Assembly: GCA_019321725.1 (NCBI GenBank)
Contig: CM033106.1
Location: 26,896,118 to 26,960,117 of the forward strand
Length of the DNA: 64,000 nucleotides
Direction of reading: 5' to 3'
Origin: Paulownia fortunei
Lineage: Eukaryota > Streptophyta > Magnoliopsida > Lamiales > Paulowniaceae
The notes beneath the pieces were generated by a model. It did not search any database. It saw only the letters and a list, made by a program, of their open reading frames with translations, and was not told where the DNA came from. Shown piece by piece: positions 25,106 through 36,573 of the stretch (positions are counted from its first letter, which is position 1; each line of letters opens with the position of its first letter). A program made the position numbers and the translations under genes.

Positions 25106-28064
25106 CTATGTGTATAAGTAAAGACCCCTTGGAACTTCAGAGCTTGCCTGAGAATCCCTTCTCTCTTCTTCTCTTTCCTCCTCCGCCTCCTTCCTGCTGC
25201 TGTCGCCGTGGCTACTGCCATTTTGCGGTGGTGGAGGCGGCATGTCAATCTGCACTTGGTTCTCTACATTTTCTGGCATCAACTGAGAAACCTTCTTCAA
25301 TTCCTTACCTTTTCCCCACAATACAATGTATAGTCCGCCCACGATTAATATGGCCCCAAGCACCCTGTCACATGGTAGAATATTAACATCAAATCAACAG
25401 TTTTTATTAGGCCATATTACATGTTCTGCAGGCTGAATTTTCAAGCTAAACTTGCTACCTTTTTGCTAATGTGCAGAAAGTTTTCATTCACATTGCTCAT
25501 TTTACTGAAGTGTATGCCAAAATCAAATGTAACAACCCTCTTAACCTAAGAACTAGTTAATTTTTGTATGCTATAAACTTTTGCTGATACCGGAAATTAC
25601 AAGTAACACATACATTCCCAGGTGTAGTTTCTCTTCCAAAAACAACGATCCCGAGAAAGCCACCATCACAAGCATTAAGGGTTGAAATATTGATACAAAG
25701 AGTGGCCCTCTCATCCGCACACACCAGGCAACCAAGGTAAACATCAAGCCGGAACCCAAAATGCCCTGTTGAATTTCATCTAATTGTAAGCATATTATTT
25801 GAATACACTGGAATGAAGAAATCAAAACTAGTAGGTTTTTATGCATTGATCAAGATTCTTGTGAATAACCTACCGCAACAGCCACGGTAAGGAGTCTGAT
25901 GTTCCATCCCAAAACCCACTGGCTCCAGTCCCTCTCTGTGCACAGCGCAAATCCAACACTTTGAATGGACGCCGACATGGTCATCATAGCTGTAATGGAG
26001 TAAGGGCATGGAAACTGCTCCGCGGCTTTAGCCTGATCCCGAATATCAAAATCAACAAAAATTAACACATCAAGAATACTATATGTACAAGGCCCGAAAA
26101 CAGGGCTAAGTTCAAGGATTCCCAGATTATTTACCTGAACAATCAACCAGAGTGAGTAACACACACAACTAGCCAGGGCTAAAAGTGATCCCAGAACAAA
26201 ATTATGGCCACCCTGATGATTCAGCATTTGTCCGCTCGAATGATGATGAGTTGTTGTTTCAAGAAGGTTTATGTTTGTGTTCCAAATATTCAAAACAGGC
26301 CCTTTGTAAAATGTGAGGAGCATTGCTCCACCTATTCCCATTATGGTTCCCAAGACCTTTGCTTTCCCTGCTGCAGTATTCCATCCCAGCCTCTCTAACC
26401 TGAAAACATATATATGATGTAAAAATAATTTTCATTAAAACAATGCCAGTTAATGCTGTCTGAAAAACATTGCACCAACGTCCAGATTAATGGGAAATAG
26501 ATTTAATTACCTCAAACTAATGGCTACAACGAATGTAATAGCTGGAATAAGATTGGTCATGGCAGAGATAAAAGTAGCAGAAGTCAGAACCAGACTTTTC
26601 AAGTATAGATTTTGCCCCAGTGATCCCCTGCAATTAAGAAATTCATTCATTTCGTTCATCAGTTGAAGTCAGTACAGATCTGTTAATAGTGAGTATTGTT
26701 GATTTGGACAAACATTTGGACCAAGACAGATTGAATTTAATTTCATAAAAGGAGCCTATGGTTTCACTCAAAATCTCTCACAACTAGGTTCCTTGGATAA
26801 CATCTATCACAGTACTTCAAGAATAAATAGCAAACAATTCTCAAGAATTGAAATGCAAAAAATTATTAATCAAAAAGGAATTTGGCAGGATAACTTCAAT
26901 AGATTGGGCAAGATATCACACGATGAATATATATTGCTTATAAGTTTATTATTGCCAAAGAACAATTACAATCACCTGTATAATCATAATTATCCCGGGA
27001 CCTAGACTCTAGGTAAGTAGTCTAGGTCCTGATACTCCCTAGAATTACACGAAACTATGTTACTCTATTTAATGTCGGGTAGCTGTATATACAGATAGCA
27101 ACAGCCAACAAGAAGGGCAGAAATCACCGAGTGTCACATAAAGCAGTTACAAAGAAAATATATGCACGGCAATAAATTTCAACGGCATGCCACACATCTG
27201 GCTAAAGCGTGAAAATCAAGACTCTTCATCTTCCACAAAACATTTTCTTTTCCTTTTCAAGAAGAGCTCTCTCTTGATCGTATTTTATGTAAAGTGAGAT
27301 AGAGAAGGGGTTTGGTTTTTGGTGTGTGTGTGTGTTGGTGGGGGGGTGGGGGTGGGGTGGGGGTGGAGAGGTGGAGAACTTACCCGAATAAACCACAGAG
27401 AAATCCGTACAAGACAATCTTCCGTGTTAACTTTGGCCTTTTTTTCCTAAATATCAAATCAAGAAACATAAGATTTGGAAGGGAAAAAAAGGTGATATGA
27501 AGAACTTAAATCTGGGTTTTTTATTTTTTTCCCCACTTGTTTTAGCAGCTCTTATTTTCTTTGAAGAACTTTTTTTTACGTCAGATTCATGAACCCCCAT
27601 CATGTTGAAATATCCCATGCAGATTAATTTTATTCATACAAGTAAACCATAACCAAAAAATGAACCAGTAAAAATCATCTTAATATTCACAACAGATTAT
27701 GACTAAGAATTACTCTGCAAAAGATTGAAAGAAAAACTCATTATGAAGTCCCACATGCTTCATCTACTTCAATATATTTTCTGATTTAATCAATCTTCTT
27801 TATTTTATTGTACAATGAGTTAAGGACTGAAAACTGAACAAAGAAACACAAAAAAACCAACCTTTCGGCAAAAAATGCAATAGGAGCAATAAAAGCAGCA
27901 CCAAACATAAATCTGTAGCCCACCAAAACTGAGAGATTCATGCCATCATTTGCAGCCAGTTTGTAGCCAATGTTGACCAAGGCATATACGCTTTGAACCA
28001 TCACCATTATCAGAGTTGGCTTCAAATCATGTAGATTATTGCATGTCTTTGCCCAAGCAGCCAT
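25106..28064 (-). CDS. WAT1-related transporter, copy B, with a one-base frameshift in exon 3
   Basis: Exons (minus): 27862-28064, 27384-27446, 26511-26628, 26135-26399, 25874-26032, 25614-25765 and 25106-25364. Exon order, phases and most exon lengths equal copy A; the fifth exon is 39/53 residues identical. It has the same ten-helix EamA-type plan and a proline-rich, acidic tail. Exon 3 is 118 bases against 117 in copy A: an extra G on the plus strand at 26580/26581 shifts the frame, and the shifted frame meets TAG at 26517-26519, removing everything after roughly the first third. All other exons stay open and conserved, so the lesion is either very recent or a sequence error; without it the product would be about 405 residues. 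I keep it as a coding gene of doubtful integrity. Confidence 0.85.
26998..27029. other. Perfect 11-bp inverted repeat (hairpin) in WAT1 copy B intron 2
   Basis: GGACCTAGACT (26998-27008) is followed, after ten bases, by its exact reverse complement AGTCTAGGTCC (27019-27029). It lies between exons 2 and 3 of copy B. It could be a footprint of an excised transposon or an RNA hairpin. Confidence 0.7.
27340..27363 (+). other. G-quadruplex-forming tract beside a splice donor
   Basis: G runs of 7, 5, 4 and 5 are separated by single T bases, an ideal parallel G-quadruplex motif on the plus strand, which is the template strand for the WAT1 gene. It starts about 20 bases into intron 2 of copy B (donor at 27382-27383). 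A TG repeat lies just left. The transcript here is C-rich. Confidence 0.75.
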
Positions 28065-28091
28065 CTTTATTTCAATCTCTCCTCAAACACT

Positions 28092-28180
28092 GCGTGTGTG
28101 TGTGTGTGTGTGAATGAACCAAAAAAGATAGAAGAATTCGAGAGAGAAGGAAAGAGAGAGGGAGACAAAGACAGAGGGAG
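28092..28180. repeat. (TG)n and GA-rich microsatellites upstream of WAT1 copy B
   Basis: A GT run at about 28092-28112 and a GAGAGAAGGAAAG-like purine stretch to about 28180 lie immediately 5' of the copy B start codon and so probably in its leader. Open frames through here on both strands are low-complexity artefacts. Confidence 0.7.
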
Positions 28181-29192
28181 AACGGGGCAGGCTATTAAGA
28201 AGAGCCCAGCAAAGAAGGGCTGTCTTCCGAACTTCTTGCAAGAACGAGGAGGGTTTTTTGATAAGAACAGGAAATGTTCAAAATGTATGTATATATGCAT
28301 GTGTATAGAGTAGAGAGACAGAGAGCTAGTCTATTGGCGGTTGTTCTTGGATCTTGACAGAGAGTTTTAGTAAAATGTGAGCAATTTTTGTCACTCGAGA
28401 AGAGTCCATTTTTGAATGTCATCCCCTTAAATGTACAAACAAACGCCCAAATCAATCCAAAGATAAAGTAAATTTATGCATGATAGTTATGGTTTGGTTT
28501 CACTTTCAGAACTTCACTTTCCTTTTTTATAGTAAAAACGTGTTTGGTATATATTAGAATTTCTTTATTAGAATTATATATATTAGAATTTCTTTACTGA
28601 AGTTTGATAGTTGGACTTTATTTTAATTTATAATTAAAAAAATTAAACCCCAAATTAATTTTTGTACACTTGGATGATGAAATTAGAGTTACTTATGTGA
28701 TTTATTTTAAACCTTAAATACACATTTCACGGGGAGAAGCAATGTGCCATATACATGGTAATAACTAGGAATGTAACTTTTTTTTTTGAGCTTTATTGAT
28801 TTTTCAAGATTCCAACCGGTGGTGTAATTTCATGATTGCTCACATTTTTTTTTTGTTGCAATATATTTAGAAAATAATAGTTTAATAAGGTTTTTCATAA
28901 AAAGTTGGATGGCAACTTTTTGTGATCTGTCTTGGGATCTCCGGAGTTATACTTCATGTGCCCAATTTATGTTAATAATAATAATTATGATTTTTTAAAA
29001 GATATTTTTCAAGCATAAATTGAAGAATTTTTTTTCTTTCATTGCAAAAAGTGGAATTTTATTTAGAGTTGCCTTAATAATAAAAATCAACTTCTCTTAA
29101 GTGGAAGTAGCTTTATTATATTTGGGTATAACTAATTCCCATAAGTATGAGCTCTACTCAATTACGTGAAGTAGCCTAATTTCTAAATTCAA

Positions 29193-29234
<42 letters not shown>

Positions 29235-29320
29235 TTTTTCTTTTCAAAAGAAGAGAATACTGATTCTCTAACTCCCATTTAAGTCACTTGATTGCTTGCC
29301 AACAATCTATTTTAAATCGT

Positions 29321-29360
<40 letters not shown>

Positions 29361-29428
29361 AGAGAAAAAAAAAAGAAAAAAAACAAGGGTTGTCTTTAAA
29401 TTGAAGTAAAAGATTGTTTTGTTGGGAA

Positions 29429-29720
29429 TAGGGATGACAATGGGTTCGGATTAGGTTCGAACCCGTTTCGATTGAAGGCAGATTTTTTAAAGTTATAAAT
29501 GAATTTGGGGTAAGTTTTGATTTTTTATTTTCAAACCTATCTCACCCAATTTAATTTTTAATTTATATTTATTTTAATATATATACGTTTATGCAATATT
29601 ATATTTTAAAAATATTTTTTTTAAAAAAATAATAATATTTTTAAAATTATAAAATAAATCTAATAAATCTTGAGAAAACGGATTTCAAATTTTGATATTT
29701 CCAACTCATTGATATCCCTA
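29429..29720. mobile_element. MITE-like element with about 20-bp terminal inverted repeats
   Basis: The left end TAGGGATGACAATGGGTTCG and the right end (reverse complement TAGGGATATCAATGAGTTGG) match with few mismatches. The interior is AT-rich and non-coding. The GGGATGACAATGGGTTCGG start is a common terminus of dispersed plant repeats. Length is 292 bp. Confidence 0.55.
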
Positions 29721-30024
29721 AGAAAGGATTCAAATGTAATTAAACTTGAGACATTTAACCCAGTTTTGATAGCCCAATGAACAGATCTGAAGCTTATGAG
29801 ATGCGACAAGGCCCACTACCATCGTAGTGGTATCTTAAACTTTTATTTTAAAAATATTAAATATTCTCTATACAGATGTCCAAATTTGTAGCCCAAGCCA
29901 CTTCTCTAGAAATAATCTCTTGATTGGACTCTTCTTTTACAGATGTCCAAATTTTTAGCCCAATACGTGTAGTGCCTTAGGGATTATGCAACATGTTCCT
30001 CTTCTTTTTTATTTATTTTTTTAA

Positions 30025-30402
30025 ATTGTGTTTAGATGGAAGGATTTAGATTGCGAAAATTATTTCAAATGAGGTGGATTTCGAATTCATTATAATGATC
30101 CAAGAAATAATTAAAAGAGTTCAATAATTTAAAATTTATTATATTATAAAATTATCCAAATAAATTTAGGTTGCATTTGGATTTGAGAGCAGGATTTGGA
30201 GGAAGAATTTTAAATAACTTTACATAAGATGAATTTGAAATCCACCACAATAATTTAAAAATAATTCAAAATAAGAATTCAAGAATTTAAAAACCATTGC
30301 TCATCCAAACAAATTCAATAAATTTGTTATTATAGATTTGAAAATCATAATTTTAAATTTATCAATCCAAAATGATTAACTCCAAATTCCAAACACAATA
30401 TT
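30025..30402. mobile_element. MITE-like element, about 378 bp, possibly two nested copies
   Basis: The left end ATTGTGTTTAGATGGA and right end (reverse complement AATATTGTGTTTGGAATTTG) form a short terminal inverted repeat. A second start-like motif (GGTTGCATTTGGATTTG) near 30170 suggests two partial copies or an insertion. The AT-rich, FA-like words (AATTTGAAATCC, AATAATTCAAAAT) recur near 19690-19930 and 21950-22110, indicating one dispersed family. Confidence 0.45.
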
Positions 30403-31625
30403 AAAAAAAATTCTTAGACTAGTAATGATATACAAAAGAAATATTTTTTAAGATAAGGGAAGAAAATATGGAAAGCAAGAGAAAGAAGCAAAACACCATT
30501 CATATTAGCTCATATTTGTTTGATAATTCAACTTAAAATCATTTAATTTTACCGTCTTGTTAGACAATTTTGACAAGGTATTGATTAATTAACTTTAAAA
30601 TAGTATATTTCTTTAGAATTGATTTTAGATAAGTTATTTTAAAACAATTAGTTGTGTGTTTGAATTCCAAAATCTTATTTAAAGAAAAAAAAAAACTATT
30701 CTAAAAATCAAGTCAAATTACAATCAACTTTCAATGATTTTGCTACGCAATTAATTTTATTGTTTAGCACTTGGCAGCAGAAAACAGTCACGATTATCAT
30801 AATCCTATCTCTAAGATTAAGATGGTCGGATTTTAAAAATATCAAGATATAAGTGAGATTATCATTTGCACCGTGGATTAAAGAAATAAATTAGATAACA
30901 GTCTAAGGAGCTTTACTATTCATCTTTTTTCCCTTCTTCTTTTTTTCCAAAGTTACTCAATTTGACTTGTGAAGGAGAACAAAATTGCATATAATGTCTT
31001 TGTATTTTTTACTAAGAAGATAATAAAAAATATAGCTTTGAAAAATGTAAGTTTCAAATCTTTATTTAATAAGAGTATCAAAACAAATATTAAATGTAAT
31101 TAACTACATACAGTCAGGCCCAGCTTGACTGATCTTGATAAGCTCTCCAAGACAATCCATAATTTTTTTTATTTTTTTATTTTTTATATAGGTCTAATCT
31201 TCAATATCAATCCAATTAAGTCAAATGCTATAGTAGATTGGTTAATTAATGATTGTGATTATTACCAGACTTGGAGTGACCCAAAATATTATCAAGAAGG
31301 AAATTAATAATTGATTAAATAAAAAGGTTAAAAAACGTAAAAGAAAAATGTGATGAAATGTGAAATTATTTATTTCCTTAATTATTATTAACCCTTTTTT
31401 TTTTCATGCAATAACTTCTTGTCCACACAGAGACACATTTGAAAATGCATGGATTCAAATTTGACAGGGAACAACACATGTTTGAAATGTTAACATTTTT
31501 TGGAAAGAAAATCACTGCTGGCCATCGACCTTCCTTAAATATTTCTATGCCTTAGATGGAACCTCGGAGCTCTCAAACCATCGCCTCTGAATTCTCCCAG
31601 CCTTTTTTCCTTCTGAGAAAACACA

Positions 31626-31633
31626 TATATAAA
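31626..31633 (+). promoter_or_regulatory. TATA box of the acidic-protein gene
   Basis: TATATAAA lies 161 bases before the start codon at 31794, predicting transcription from about 31660 and a leader of roughly 130 bases. Confidence 0.55.
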
Positions 31634-31793
31634 CCTCGTACTGGGACACAGATTTTTCCTCATAATCATAAGCGCCCCCACATCTTCTTTTGTCTTTCTT
31701 GGCAATCTTTCTCTCTCGAAGTTTAAGAAAAACAAGTGAAAAAATCCTATAGAAGAGAGAAAGGGTTGCTTTTGCTTCGATACTTGAGATAAA

Positions 31794-33049
31794 ATGGGTG
31801 CCTGCGCTAGCGTACCAAAAGCCATGAGGGGTGAAGCCACCGACGCCCCAGCACCAGAACCGCCGAAGGAGGAAATCCCCACCACCGAGGCGGCGGAGGC
31901 CAAGGAGGAGGAAGCGGCCGAGAAGAAGGCCGTAGAGGTTAGTTTAATGTTCTATATATTTTCACGCTATTTTTTTTTTTTGTTTTTACTATGATTTGTG
32001 TTTAAGGCTATATTAGGATTATTCAGGAAAGACAACTAATTTCCATTACATTTTCTTTTTCTTTTTTTTTTTATCAAAATAACAATCCATTTTAAATAAT
32101 TTTTTGAGTCTGGTTAAGTATAGACTCAAAAAAATATAAAAAATAAATACTATTTTTCATATTCATATGGACAAAAATAATTTTGTCGCATTTTTCTTCA
32201 AAATCAAAATTAACTCTGATATTTTTTAACGAAAATCCAAGATTCAAAAATAGCCAAACAATATGTTTGGACACTGGATATTAGTGACGAAAACACTACG
32301 TAAAATATTTGTTCCTTTTTTAAATATTAGTACCTTGTATTTTAATTATTGATATTTTTCCTTTGTCTTTTCATTTTCTTCAATAAAATTCAAGGTCCCA
32401 AAGATTATTATATGATTTTGTTTCCTTTTCTTTCATGAATTGCTTTTTTAGGCTAAAAATTTAATTCAATGCCAAACATAGTAATTTACCTAAAAGCAAT
32501 AAAGAAAGAATCAAGTTGATGTGCACAAAATATTAAGGATGAATTATAAAACTTATTTTTGAGATTTAATCTAATTATAAAAAAATTTAATTATTTTTTA
32601 AAATTATAAATACCCATTGAAATATTATAAATATTTCCTTAAAGTTTGTTTTTATTTTGCAAATACATTCAATAGGTACAATTTGTTAAATAAAAGTAAA
32701 TATTATAAGATTGTAATTTACAAATTTAGATGAATTTTTTTTTAATAAATAGTCCAAACCTCAAGATTTGTTTTTTGTAATTCATCCAAATATTATTTGA
32801 CTTCCGATCAATTTCTATTTAGAGAAAATATATCCATCTTAGCCAAAATCATAATTAGACCTATGTATACTAACTTACACAATATTAAATTTTGTAATTT
32901 TTTTTTTTTTTGGTTTTTTGGCAAATGCACGGCAGGTTGAAGCACCAAAAGAGGCCGCAGAAGCAGAGAGTGAAAAATCCGAAGCTCCGGCGGAACCGGA
33001 GGCTGCCGCCGAGGAGGAGAAGAAAACAGAAGTGGCGGAACAAAAATGA
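31794..33049 (+). CDS. Small Glu/Ala-rich acidic protein with N-terminal acylation signal
   Basis: Two exons, 31794-31937 and 32936-33049, join in frame at GT-AG sites (GTTAGT donor; GGCAG acceptor after a T-rich tract) and encode 85 residues. The protein begins MGACASVPKAM: Gly2 fits an N-myristoylation site and Cys4 is a likely palmitoylation site, so membrane attachment from the cytosol is expected. The rest is low complexity: 24 Glu and 22 Ala with Lys and Pro, no hydrophobic core, hence probably disordered. No enzyme or known domain is visible and I do not assign a function. A TATA box at 31626 and the clean exon joint support a real gene. The first exon alone looks like a longer frame that runs into the intron. 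Confidence 0.78.
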
Positions 33050-35418
33050 TTTAAAGCTTATGGTTTATTTTATGGCTGCTGAATCATAGTAATAGGGACT
33101 TTCTTTCTATAAATGAATGTTTCTTTGTTTGTTTATTGTTTTCTTTTTGTATAATTTATTGTTGGTTGATATTTGAAGATTATTATTAGTCTACATTTGT
33201 TTATACTTATTTCTTAAATTATTTATATTTAGATTTTAATTTTAATGGGGAAAATGCAAAGGGAAAATAAAATGTTTCAAGTATAAAGCTTGTAATTATA
33301 TTATTTGAAATAAATAATTTTAAAATCCAAAATCCAAACATAGCATTAGTATTTCGTTTTCGCTCATTATTAGTTTTTGCCCTAATCTGATTGGGATTTG
33401 GTAAATATATTTTGGACATCATTGAGCAATATGGTTTATTTTTTGAATTTGCTCATTTTACTGTTGTATGAGTTAATTAAATATGGGATGAAAAAAATTT
33501 GATATTTAATATATATGAATATATTATGAGCGAAAAAATTGGCTAAAAATATTAAAATATATAATATACAAATTTGTAGTCATACGAGTAAAATGCAAAT
33601 ATAAAATAATTATTCAGGAATAAAAATATAATTTATTTTAATATTATTTTTATATAAATTGTATTTGTACTTATTTTTAAATTATACAAAATTATTTTAT
33701 ATGTATTTCTATAATTCCTTAATCTATCTTGAGAATAACTGTTTAATAATAATTAGCATATTCATAAATAAATAAAATTTTAATTTTTTATTTATATGAT
33801 ATTCCATCAATAATTATCAATAACTTTTAAAGGATTTTTAGATTATATTTAAATATTATAAATATTTATTAAAATTGAGTATTATATAAAATAAGCATAA
33901 TAATTGTACTGAACATTTCACACCAAAAGTACTCGACATTTTAAAAATGTATACGAAAACAAAAGGTATTTTTTAATTATTCATTCTAATCTATATTATA
34001 TGAGTTTTAAAAATGATGTTTCGTTTCAATCAAATAAAAGACAAATTCTAAACTTCATTGTATCAAGAGAAGAGGATGAAATGTAGAATCCAATCAACTT
34101 GCACGAATATAAATATCTCTATTATTTATCCGTGTAAGAATTTTCAACTTATGAAAAAATCTGGATGATTCTGAATTTCTGGCTAAATTTGAGCTAAAAT
34201 CCTTTCCTAGCATGCATTTATCAATCAAGCAATGAACTGGACTTAAAACATCTACTTAAATGGAATTTATGGGACACCCTTAATTTCTAAGAAAGCCCTT
34301 CATGGACAAGATTGTCATGAATTAAACCAGAAGAACAGAAAAGAAAACCAGAACTGTATGGACTTACATGTGTGTGTGTGTGTATATATATATAGGGGTA
34401 TGAAAATAGATACACACAATCTGTGCAAGCACAAAGCTTATGCAGCAATGAAATCTACAAGTTGAAAAGAAAAGAAATTGCAAAGAAGGGAGAAAGCAAC
34501 AAGAAAGAAGACTGACAGGGACAAATTCAACAACAATAGTTTTCCTCTGCAGAAACTTCCCAAGAAAATATTGCAGAGATCACTCAGCAGCAGAAAGTTA
34601 TATCAGGACAACAACTACATATACTCATGGACTAGAATGATGTTCATCATCTCTGATCCTGCATATTTTCGATGATAAAGACAGAATTCCTTTCGTCCCA
34701 ATGGAGTCGAGTCCAAAATTGCATAAGCAACACAAAATAAAACTACGATAGCTCGTTTTAAGCATGAAAAGCAGGTGAAAATGACTGCACATAAATATCA
34801 AAAATGGGGAAGCTAACAATTGAATTGGAACAACAATTCCATTAGGTGCCTGGAAAGAACCTCTGTTATTAAGCACCAATATCAAAATTGCTCTGTTCAA
34901 ATGTCTTGGGACTTCTTCAAACTTTTAGAGCAATATTATATTGGTCCGATCAGATGATTAAGAAAGCAAAAAATACAATAAAGTTGAGATGAAGATATCT
35001 AATAAAAAAAATCTCACTCTGTTATAGGCAAGGTTGTTCGACAGTAGCAACATTTCCACTACCTTCACAGCAGGAAGAGATGGTATAGGTAAATGACGAA
35101 CATCAAGATGTATGCTTCAACCATTAGATTGAAAGCAACATAAACATAAAACAACTCAGAAGATGATTTTCCAGTAATCATTCCATTAAAATCCATAACT
35201 TGAAACTTGAAAGGAAAGAAAGAAAAGAGTTCCACAGCATGAACTTGCCCATCATATAGGCAAATTCTATGCTTGACATATTCAAAATGCAACCAAAGTA
35301 AACAAACTAGCAGATGCTTTAAGCACTAAAACCATCGGTGCTTACTGCAAAGATGAGGAAACCATAAAAGGACGGAGGAAATGAGCACGCATTCGGTATA
35401 AAGCCTAAAAACACATTT
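33050..35418. other. Intergenic, no supported gene
   Basis: AT-rich, with a (TG)n(TA)n microsatellite at about 34370-34395. Minus-strand frames at 34625-34900 and 35065-35292 have no recognisable domain; the second may overlap the 3' UTR of the trihelix gene at 35419. Confidence 0.45.
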
Positions 35419-36573
35419 TCAGTCCGGAGCATCACCCATTTCCCGGCACTTAAGCTCAAATGCCAGACGCTCGTTTTCAAGCTTCATTAACTCGTTTTCT
35501 AGCTTCATCTTATGCAACTCCCTGTCTTCCTGTTGGCAGAATTTCAGCCACTCAAACTTCTTCTTCTCCAATTCCAACATCTGGTTCTGTATCTGCAACT
35601 TCTTCTCTTCCAACTGCAGTGAGCAGGATATCATCCACTGACTCAGTTCCTGCTGTCCCTCAATAGCCTCATGGGGAACATTAATCAAATCAGTAAGCTG
35701 AGGTGGATGAGTATCAGCCCGACTGGAAACTCCATTATCTACTCCATGTTTCCGTCTCTTCGCAGGCTTGCCCAAAATCACATTTTGAGAACCATATTTG
35801 ACTTTACCTTTAAGAGCAGATCGCACTGACTGTTGAAGAGGCACATCATGAGGAAGAAATTTTCTATTCTTGTTGTGATACGAGCACATTTCTTGGTAAA
35901 ACAATTGCTTACAAGTTAAAATTTTCGTGACCTCCTCCTTGGCTTCGTCAGGAATGTTCATCGATTCCATCAGTGCTGAGTTCTCAACGACATCACATGA
36001 AGTACTTTTGCCAAGTATATCGTTCAACCTCTTGTACTTTTTGTTGAGATCATTGAATTTATCCTCACATTGCTGAGGTGATACAATATAACCTCTTTCA
36101 ACCATTGTGTTGGAAATAGACCTCCACTTACCTTTTATTGGAGCAAGCAACTGACTCCTTTCACTCTCAGGACCATCAGACAAAGCAACCTCCCCAACAT
36201 AAGAAACAGCAGTGATCAAAACCTTAACCATCTCATCTGTCCATCTTATGCGCTGCCATACTTGTTCCACTTTCTCCATGCCACTTTCAGCCAGCTTGTT
36301 TCGACCATTTGGACATTGACTATTCCCTGCCATACAGTTCATGCTCTCATCCTTGTTGCCATCAAGCAACATAACAGGTTGATCAACCTGTTGTATGCTG
36401 TCAACCCCAAAGGAGACGGCATCCAGAATTTGCTGTGGATTAAACGAGATACTTTCATATGAATAGGGAGCAGGAGCTTGGTGGTGGTTAACTTGCATTA
36501 GTTCCTTTGATTCATGAAAACTAAGTGGTCCGCACCCCATCATATCACCAAAAACTTGTGAGATATCTTCCAT
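35419..36573 (-). CDS. Trihelix transcription factor, copy 1 (GT-gamma-like)
   Basis: An intronless 384-residue frame. A trihelix (Myb/SANT-like) DNA-binding domain spans about 106-188, with the regularly spaced aromatic residues W111, W150 and F173, and the segment SPQQCEDKFNDLNKKYKRLNDILG. A basic stretch AKRRKH at about 271-276 is a probable nuclear signal. Residues 318-377 form a long charged coiled coil (LEEKKLQIQ... to ...FELKCREM), a dimerisation feature of these factors. The family binds GT elements in promoters in the nucleus; the sequence is closest in layout to the Arabidopsis At1g21200/At1g76870/At3g10040 group, from my memory of the family. The paralog at 39533 shares the domain and the C-terminal coil. 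The ATG is the first in frame. The leader may be spliced (poly-T plus AG at about 36607-36630). Confidence 0.92.
   Translation of the reverse strand: MEDISQVFGDMMGCGPLSFHESKELMQVNHHQAPAPYSYESISFNPQQILDAVSFGVDSIQQVDQPVMLLDGNKDESMNCMAGNSQCPNGRNKLAESGMEKVEQVWQRIRWTDEMVKVLITAVSYVGEVALSDGPESERSQLLAPIKGKWRSISNTMVERGYIVSPQQCEDKFNDLNKKYKRLNDILGKSTSCDVVENSALMESMNIPDEAKEEVTKILTCKQLFYQEMCSYHNKNRKFLPHDVPLQQSVRSALKGKVKYGSQNVILGKPAKRRKHGVDNGVSSRADTHPPQLTDLINVPHEAIEGQQELSQWMISCSLQLEEKKLQIQNQMLELEKKKFEWLKFCQQEDRELHKMKLENELMKLENERLAFELKCREMGDAPD

Larger units (their letters stand above)
28465..31600. other. Intergenic repeat-rich region
   Basis: AT-rich DNA with microsatellites at 29197-29232 (AT) and 29321-29360 (CA then TA), and two MITE-like elements (29429-29720 and 30025-30402) listed separately. 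An 18-base phrase TATATTAGAATTTCTTTA occurs twice about 30 bases apart near 28550-28596. No gene-like frame was found. Confidence 0.5.

Noticed and set aside
29440..29470. GGTTCGAACCCG as a tRNA T-arm
   Set aside because: No anticodon arm or acceptor stem nearby; the words belong to a MITE-like terminus.
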